From Arthrobacter sp. CAU 1506 (lineage in GTDB: Bacteria > Actinomycetota > Actinomycetes > Actinomycetales > Micrococcaceae): a DNA stretch of 64,000 nucleotides. Below, one piece after another: positions 59,556 through 64,000 of this stretch. The DNA lies in contig NZ_SUKC01000001.1 in the NCBI RefSeq assembly GCF_005047635.1, positions 1 through 64,000 on the forward strand. The letters run 5' to 3'. Below the pieces are notes generated by a model. The model was not told the origin of the DNA and did no database searches. It worked only from the letters and a program-made list of their open reading frames with translations. Numbering within the stretch: the first letter of the stretch is position 1; every line of letters begins with the position of its first letter. Position numbers and translations under genes: made by a program.

Positions 59556-60808
59556 ATGTCGAAGCGTTACCGCTACCGCGCCTACCCGACGCCGGACCAG
59601 GAGCAGCGTCTGACCCGGCTGTTCGGTTGCGTCCGGGTGGTGTTCAACGATGCCATCGCTGCACGCCGGACCGCCCGTGAACAGGGTGAAGGGCTTCCGT
59701 CTGCCGCGGAACTGTCTCGCGAGCTGACGGCTGCGAAGCAGACCCCGGCGCGTGCGTGGCTTGCTGAGGTGTCGGCGATTCCATTGCAGCAAGCGCTGGC
59801 GGATGCCGACAGGGCTCACCGGAATCACTTCAACTCAGTCACCGGCCGCCGCAAGCGTCATCGAGTGGGTGCTCCGCGGTTCAGGTCGCGGCGCGATGCC
59901 ACCCAGACTGCCCGGTTCACAAGGAACGCACGGTTCCGAGTCAACGGCGGCTGGGCCAATACGAGTCCAGGCGGAGGCCGGCTGGTGCTTCCCAAGATCG
60001 GTGCATTGAGGGTTGCCTGGTCCCGGCCGCTGCCTTCGGAACCAAGCAGCGTGACCCTGATCCGGGAAGCGGACGGCCGCTACTATGCCTCGTTTGTAGT
60101 CGGGGTGTCCTCGGTCCACCGCCCCTTGCCAAAGCATGAAGTGGCTGGCATCGATCTGGGCTTGGAGCATCTTGCCACGATCGCATACGTCGACGGCACC
60201 AGTGAAAAGGTTGAGAACCCGCGGCTTCTGAAGAAGAAGCTTGCCAAGCTGGCCAAGGCCCAAAAGGAGTTGGCCCGCAGACAGAAGGGATCGGCTAACC
60301 GAAGGAAGTCCCGTCGCAGGGTCGCGATCCTCCACCGCGAGGTCCGGGAGACCCGGGCTGATCACCATCACAAACTTGCCCGCAGGATCGTTGACGAAAA
60401 CCAAGTCATCGGTGCCGAAACCCTGGGCATTACGGGCTTGGCCAGGACCCGACTGGCCAAGTCCGTCCACGACGCAGGCTGGGGCATGCTCCTGCGGCTG
60501 ATCGGGGAAAAAGCCGCTGAGTCCGACGCACCCTCATCAAAGCGGAACGGTCATTCCCATCCACTCGACTCTGCTCGGCGTGCGGATTCCTCGGCGAAAC
60601 CAAACCACTGAAAGTCAGGTCTTGGACCTGCAAATGCGGGGCTGTGCACGACCGTGACAATAATGCCGCAATAAACTTGATGCGAGTCGCCGCAGGGCAT
60701 GCGGAGACCCTAAATGCCTGTGGAGGGAAGGTAAGCCCGGCGTCAGCGCCGGCCCACCCCGATGAAACAGGAACCATCCTGCGAGTGGTCGCACAAGCGC
60801 CCGCCTGA
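59556..60808 (+). pseudogene. tnpB: tnpB (IS200/IS605 family), frameshifted
   Basis: RNA-guided nuclease ancestor of Cas12. The first 321 residues carry the N-terminal helix-turn-helix (YPTPDQEQRLTRLFG), RuvC-I AGIDLGLEHLATIA and RuvC-II VIGAETLGITGL. After 60521 the frame changes: frame 1 stops at 60611, while the missing part continues in another frame to 60808, with KAERSFPSTRLCSACGF, the second zinc pair CKCG and RuvC-III DRDNNAAINL. Restoring one base near 60522 (GAG TAC CGA CGC) rejoins the halves into ~416 aa. As read, the zinc finger and third catalytic Asp are lost, so it is probably inactive. Confidence 0.88.
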
Positions 60809-60838
60809 GGAATCCCCCTATTCACTACGGGGAGGATG

Positions 60839-61267
60839 TCAATGGCCGATGCCGACCCATTCGGTGCTGCCGTCGGCGAAGTGCTGTTCCTTCCAGACCG
60901 GCACCTCTTCCTTGATCCGGTCCACCAGCTCGGAGCAGGCGGCAAAGGCAGCGGCCCGGTGCGCCGATGCCACGGCGGCCACCAAGGCAGGGTCGCCGAT
61001 GGCCAGCGGGCCGGTGCGGTGCGCCACCCAGATCCGGACGCCGTCGTGCTCCGCTGCAATCCGGCCGGCGACCTCGGCGATCACGCGTTGGGCGCTGGGG
61101 TGGGCCGAGTAGGACAGCGCCGCCACGGCCTGCCCGCCGTCGTGGTTGCGGACCACGCCGCTGAAGCTGACCACGGCGCCGCATTCGACCGAGTCCACCG
61201 CGGCAGTCGCCTCGGCGGCGTCGATCGCTTCGCCGGTCACCGCCGCGTACAACACCGTGCTGGTCAT
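60839..61267 (-). CDS. moaE: molybdopterin synthase catalytic subunit
   Basis: Large subunit of molybdopterin synthase, converting precursor Z with MoaD. The MoaE features are CGAVVSFSGVVRNHDGGQAV, LSYSAHPSAQ and the catalytic lysine region VDRIKEEVPVWKEQHFADG. ATG 61267 overlaps the mog stop (ATGA) and gives 142 aa. Its stop codon is the complement of the TCA inside the TCAA that ends the insertion element, so the last residue(s) may have been altered by the insertion. moaD is not in the window. Confidence 0.92.
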   Translation of the reverse strand: MTSTVLYAAVTGEAIDAAEATAAVDSVECGAVVSFSGVVRNHDGGQAVAALSYSAHPSAQRVIAEVAGRIAAEHDGVRIWVAHRTGPLAIGDPALVAAVASAHRAAAFAACSELVDRIKEEVPVWKEQHFADGSTEWVGIGH

Positions 61268-61797
61268 GGTTGTCCTTCCGTCCGCTGGTTTCTTCCAGTA
61301 TCCCCCGGCCCCGGGTGGCCGGCGTCGGTGTGACCTTCCAGCTGGGCGCAAATATGGCCGATCAGCGGGTCCAGTGCGGCCAGGCCGTCGCGCACTCCGC
61401 CGGGAGATCCGGGCAGATTGACCACAAAGGTGGAGCCGGCGGTACCGGCTACTCCCCTGCTCAGCGCCGCCAGCGGCGTCTTGGTGCGTCCGTAGGCACG
61501 GATGGCTTCCATCACGCCCGGCAGTTCGCGTTCCAGCACGACGGCGGTGATCTCCGGGGTGCGGTCGTCGGCAGCAAGTCCTGTTCCTCCGCTGGTGACG
61601 ATGACGCGGGGCCCCGCGGCCAGCATGGTCCGCAGCGCCCGGCGGACGGGCTCGCCGTCGGCAACGATCTGCGGGACTCCGGCGGCGATGCCATGGCCGG
61701 CCAGCCATTCGGAGATCAACGGCGCGCATTCGTCCTCGTAGGCTCCGGCCGCGGCGCGGGTGGAGGCGATGATGATGCCGGCGGTCCTGGCGCTCAC
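61264..61797 (-). CDS. MogA/MoaB-type molybdopterin adenylyltransferase
   Basis: 177 aa; adenylates molybdopterin before metal insertion. Family motifs: [18 protein letters not shown] and [16 protein letters not shown]. Overlaps moaC (4 nt) and moaE (ATGA). MogA and MoaB cannot be separated by eye. Confidence 0.92.
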   Translation of the reverse strand: MSARTAGIIIASTRAAAGAYEDECAPLISEWLAGHGIAAGVPQIVADGEPVRRALRTMLAAGPRVIVTSGGTGLAADDRTPEITAVVLERELPGVMEAIRAYGRTKTPLAALSRGVAGTAGSTFVVNLPGSPGGVRDGLAALDPLIGHICAQLEGHTDAGHPGPGDTGRNQRTEGQP

Positions 61798-62279
61798 AGG
61801 ACCCAGTCCCCGCTCTTGCCTCCGGATTTGGCCAGCACCTTGATGTCGGAGATCACCGCGTGCTTGTCCACCGCCTTGACCATGTCATACAGGCTGAGCG
61901 CCGCCACCGAGGCGGCCGTCAGCGCCTCCATTTCGACGCCGGTGACCGAACGGGTCTTGACCGTGGCTTCGATCCGCACCGAGTCCGCTGCCGGGAAGAA
62001 ATCGACCGTGACCTTGCTGATCGGCAGCGGGTGGCACAGCGGGATCAGCTGCGGGGTCTGCTTGGCTGCCATGATGCCGGCCACCCGGCTGACGGCCAGC
62101 GCATCGCCCTTCGGCAGCGAGCCGGCGGCCAGCAGGTCCACCACGTCGGAGCGGGTGGAGAGCACGGCCTGCGCGGTGGCCTGCCGGGTGGTTTCGTCCT
62201 TACCGCTGACATCGACCATGTGTGCCGTGCCGTCTTCGCGGACGTGGGTCAGTCGTTCTGCTTCGCTCATAGCAGCCAT
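61794..62279 (-). CDS. moaC: cyclic pyranopterin monophosphate synthase
   Basis: Works with MoaA in the first step of molybdenum cofactor synthesis. Motifs: [31 protein letters not shown] and the catalytic lysine region [20 protein letters not shown] 62279 (161 aa) or ATG 62270, the latter giving an ATGA overlap with moeA, may be the start. Confidence 0.95.
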   Translation of the reverse strand: MAAMSEAERLTHVREDGTAHMVDVSGKDETTRQATAQAVLSTRSDVVDLLAAGSLPKGDALAVSRVAGIMAAKQTPQLIPLCHPLPISKVTVDFFPAADSVRIEATVKTRSVTGVEMEALTAASVAALSLYDMVKAVDKHAVISDIKVLAKSGGKSGDWVL

Positions 62280-63478
62280 ATTTCCACGTCCTGGCCGGCT
62301 TCCGCGTGCCCGGTTCCAACCGGCAGGTGGACAAGGGCGTTGGATTGCGCCATCGCGTGCACCAAATGGGATTCGGCACCGCCCACCAGCCGCACCCGGC
62401 CGCCGTCGTAATGGCCGCGCCGCACCTGGTGCTTGGCCGCGGGCGAATCGGCGGCGTCCGCCAGCGGAACGCGCAACACGGTACGCGGCGCCGGAGTGCC
62501 CAGCGCGGCGGTCAGCGCCGGGCGCAGGAACATCTCGAAAGAAACCAGGCAGCTGACCGGGTTGCCGGGGAAGCCCAGGAACACTGCGTCGCCGATCCGG
62601 CCGGCGCCCTGCGGGCCGCCCGGCTGCATGGCCACCGGGCCGAAGGCAACGCCTTCGGGCTCGAGCGCCAGCCGGACCACTTCAAAGGCGCCCTTGGAGA
62701 TGCCGCCGGAGGTCAACACCAGATCCGCCCGCTGGCGGCGCAGTTCGGCGTCGAGCAGGCGGCGGAACTCCGGCGCCGCATCGGCCAGGATCCGGCTCTC
62801 CACCACCTCGCAGCCGGCTTCCCGTAGCGAGGCCGCCAACATGGTGTTGTTGGCGTCGAAAATCTGCCCGGCGTCCAGCGCTCCGCCGGCCGCCACCACC
62901 TCGTCCCCGGTGCTCAGCAGCAGCACGCGCAGCCGCGGCCTCACCGCGGCCGAGGCCAGGCCCAGGGCCGCCAGCAGTCCCAGCTGCGGCGCCTTGAGCA
63001 CCGTTCCGGCGGCCAGCGCAAGGCTGCCGGCGGCAATGTCGCTGCCGACGCCCCTGATAAACCGGCCGGCAGGCGTTTCCGGGAGCCTGACCGTTCGTCC
63101 GTCGTCTTCGGCCAGGAACCTGTCCGGCACCGCTTCCTCGATCGGCACGACGGCGTCCGCCCCCTCGGGCAGCATGGCCCCGGTCATGATCGGGGCGGCC
63201 GAGCCCGGAGCCAGCGCCGGCGCGGCGTATCCGGCGGGAATCGTCGCGGCCACCGGGAGCTCCGCCCCGCCGGACGTTTCCGCGCTGCGGACCGCGTAGC
63301 CGTCCATCTGCGAGTTCGCGAACGGCGGCAGGCTCATCGGCGCGACCACATCGGCGGCCAGCACACGCCCGTACGCCGCTTCGACCGCCACCGACTCGCT
63401 GCCGGCCAGGCTGGCACGTGCCGCGAACCGGAGCAGTTCCTCCACCTCGGCACGGTGTTCGGCAACGCTTTTGGCCAC
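62267..63478 (-). CDS. moeA: molybdopterin molybdotransferase MoeA
   Basis: Inserts molybdate into adenylated molybdopterin. Typical segments: [56 protein letters not shown] and [19 protein letters not shown]. The GTG at 63478 has AAGGAGG 4-5 nt upstream and gives 403 aa; the frame upstream to 63547 is not conserved. It is the first gene of moeA-moaC-mog-moaE. Confidence 0.94.
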   Translation of the reverse strand: MAKSVAEHRAEVEELLRFAARASLAGSESVAVEAAYGRVLAADVVAPMSLPPFANSQMDGYAVRSAETSGGAELPVAATIPAGYAAPALAPGSAAPIMTGAMLPEGADAVVPIEEAVPDRFLAEDDGRTVRLPETPAGRFIRGVGSDIAAGSLALAAGTVLKAPQLGLLAALGLASAAVRPRLRVLLLSTGDEVVAAGGALDAGQIFDANNTMLAASLREAGCEVVESRILADAAPEFRRLLDAELRRQRADLVLTSGGISKGAFEVVRLALEPEGVAFGPVAMQPGGPQGAGRIGDAVFLGFPGNPVSCLVSFEMFLRPALTAALGTPAPRTVLRVPLADAADSPAAKHQVRRGHYDGGRVRLVGGAESHLVHAMAQSNALVHLPVGTGHAEAGQDVEIWLL

Positions 63479-63598
63479 GGGCCCTCCTTGGTGAGCGAAC
63501 GGGACCGGCGCCGCGCGGTGCGCCTGGACCGGTCCGCCGCGGTACATGGTCTGCTGTCATCCTAGGGGAAGCCTGCACGCTTTCAACGGCTTACCGGC

Positions 63599-64000
63599 TC
63601 ACCGGCGATAGATCGCTACCTCGGCCGCCTTGACCACAAAGTGCACGCGCTCCCCCGGCGCCAGCGACAAGTCGGACACCGCGGCCGGTGTCACCTCGGC
63701 CGCCAGCCAGCCGGCCCGGACCGAGACCAGGCCGCCGTGCGGCACCAGGTCGGTCACGGTGGCCGCCACGGCGTTGCGCGGGCTGCCGGCCGGGAGATCG
63801 GTAAACAGCGCCACGGAGGCAGGGCGGAACGCGGCCGCCGCGGGGTCGCCGGGGCGCAGTCCGGCCTCGGCTTCGCCGCTCCAGTGCACCCCGTCGGAAT
63901 CCACCAAACCGGTGTCGGTGGCGGTGCCGGTGACCAGATTGAGGCCCGTCATGCCTGCCGCGAAGGAGCTGCGCGGCCGGGCAAACACCTCGCGCACCGG
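63599..64000 (-). CDS. modC: molybdate ABC transporter ATP-binding protein, C-terminal part
   Basis: The frame is open to the right edge, so the 5' part is outside. What is visible is the end of a ModC-like protein: a junction REVFARPRSSFAAGMTGLNLV typical after the ATPase domain, then a TOBE/MOP-like molybdate-binding domain (VAATVTDLVPHGGLVSVRAGWL, LSLAPGERVHFVVKAAEVAIY). The ATPase motifs are not in the window. Its place beside the cofactor genes supports molybdate uptake. Confidence 0.78.
   Translation of the reverse strand, partial: PVREVFARPRSSFAAGMTGLNLVTGTATDTGLVDSDGVHWSGEAEAGLRPGDPAAAAFRPASVALFTDLPAGSPRNAVAATVTDLVPHGGLVSVRAGWLAAEVTPAAVSDLSLAPGERVHFVVKAAEVAIYRR

Larger units (their letters stand above)
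59477..60842 (+). mobile_element. IS200/IS605-group element carrying only tnpB
   Basis: The right end follows tnpB and has the family's usual shape: AATCCCC, a short loop, GGGGAGGATG, then TCAA at 60839-60842, the tetranucleotide that ends IS605-type elements. The hairpin stem is TCCCC/GGGGA (60813-60817, 60829-60833). No tnpA is present, so movement would need TnpA from elsewhere. The left boundary is not certain; the inverted repeat at 59477 is my best candidate. An omega RNA is expected over the tnpB 3' end and right end. Confidence 0.6.

Overview
The window is high-GC, densely packed chromosomal DNA from an actinobacterium, most probably Arthrobacter or a close relative in the Micrococcaceae. 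The evidence is gene content and order: argCJBDFRH; hisCBH-priA; infC-rpmI-rplT with Ala/Lys/Pro-rich tails; lexA divergent from a LysM membrane gene; recA-recX-miaB-miaA-dapF; and the dapB-dapA-rnj-ftsK-pgsA-cinA-clgR-DUF3046-recA block. ATGA/GTGA start-stop overlaps are common and most genes lie on the minus strand. The assignment is inference; no 16S sequence is in the window.

Layout. 1-300: promoter and antitermination leader of an rRNA operon that starts just left of the window (minus strand). 0.5-6.4 kb: tyrS, a HelD/HelR-type RNA polymerase motor ATPase, apt, an alkyladenine DNA glycosylase and a double AHSA1-domain protein. 6.5-13.9 kb: arginine biosynthesis operon argC-J-B-D-F-R-H. 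14-20 kb: quinone oxidoreductase, phosphopantetheinyl transferase, pheS-pheT and a small HExxH membrane protein. 20.3-23.6 kb: dinB divergent from a radical SAM protein interrupted by a 349-residue intein. 23.7-31.4 kb: Nudix hydrolase, MFS exporter, CDF transporter, SpoU methyltransferase, infC-rpmI-rplT, DUF1844 and SseB-like genes. 31.4-34.8 kb: hisC-hisB-hisH-(53-aa membrane protein)-priA. 34.8-44.3 kb: LysM gene/lexA, dinG, hflX, an RsmC-like methyltransferase, dapF, miaA and miaB. 44.4-59.2 kb: lytic transglycosylase, recX-recA, DUF3046, MarR, clgR, cinA, pgsA, ftsK, rnj, dapA, hydrolase, DUF1624 membrane protein and dapB. 59.5-60.8 kb: an IS200/IS605-type element with a frameshifted tnpB. 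60.8-64 kb: molybdopterin genes moaE-mog-moaC-moeA and the 3' end of a modC-like gene.

Themes. DNA damage response is prominent: four LexA-box-like 16-mers lie at lexA, the LysM gene, recA and the dinB/radical-SAM intergenic region. Lysine/peptidoglycan synthesis (dapA, dapB, dapF), chromosome segregation (ftsK) and tRNA charging/modification (tyrS, pheST, miaA, miaB) form the housekeeping core.

Most notable: the intein splits the [4Fe-4S] cysteine motif of a probably SOS-controlled radical SAM protein; infC starts at ATT behind a structured leader; L20 carries a foreign C-terminal domain; the recX and ftsK stop codons lie inside short tandem duplications; and an insertion element supplies the stop codon of moaE.
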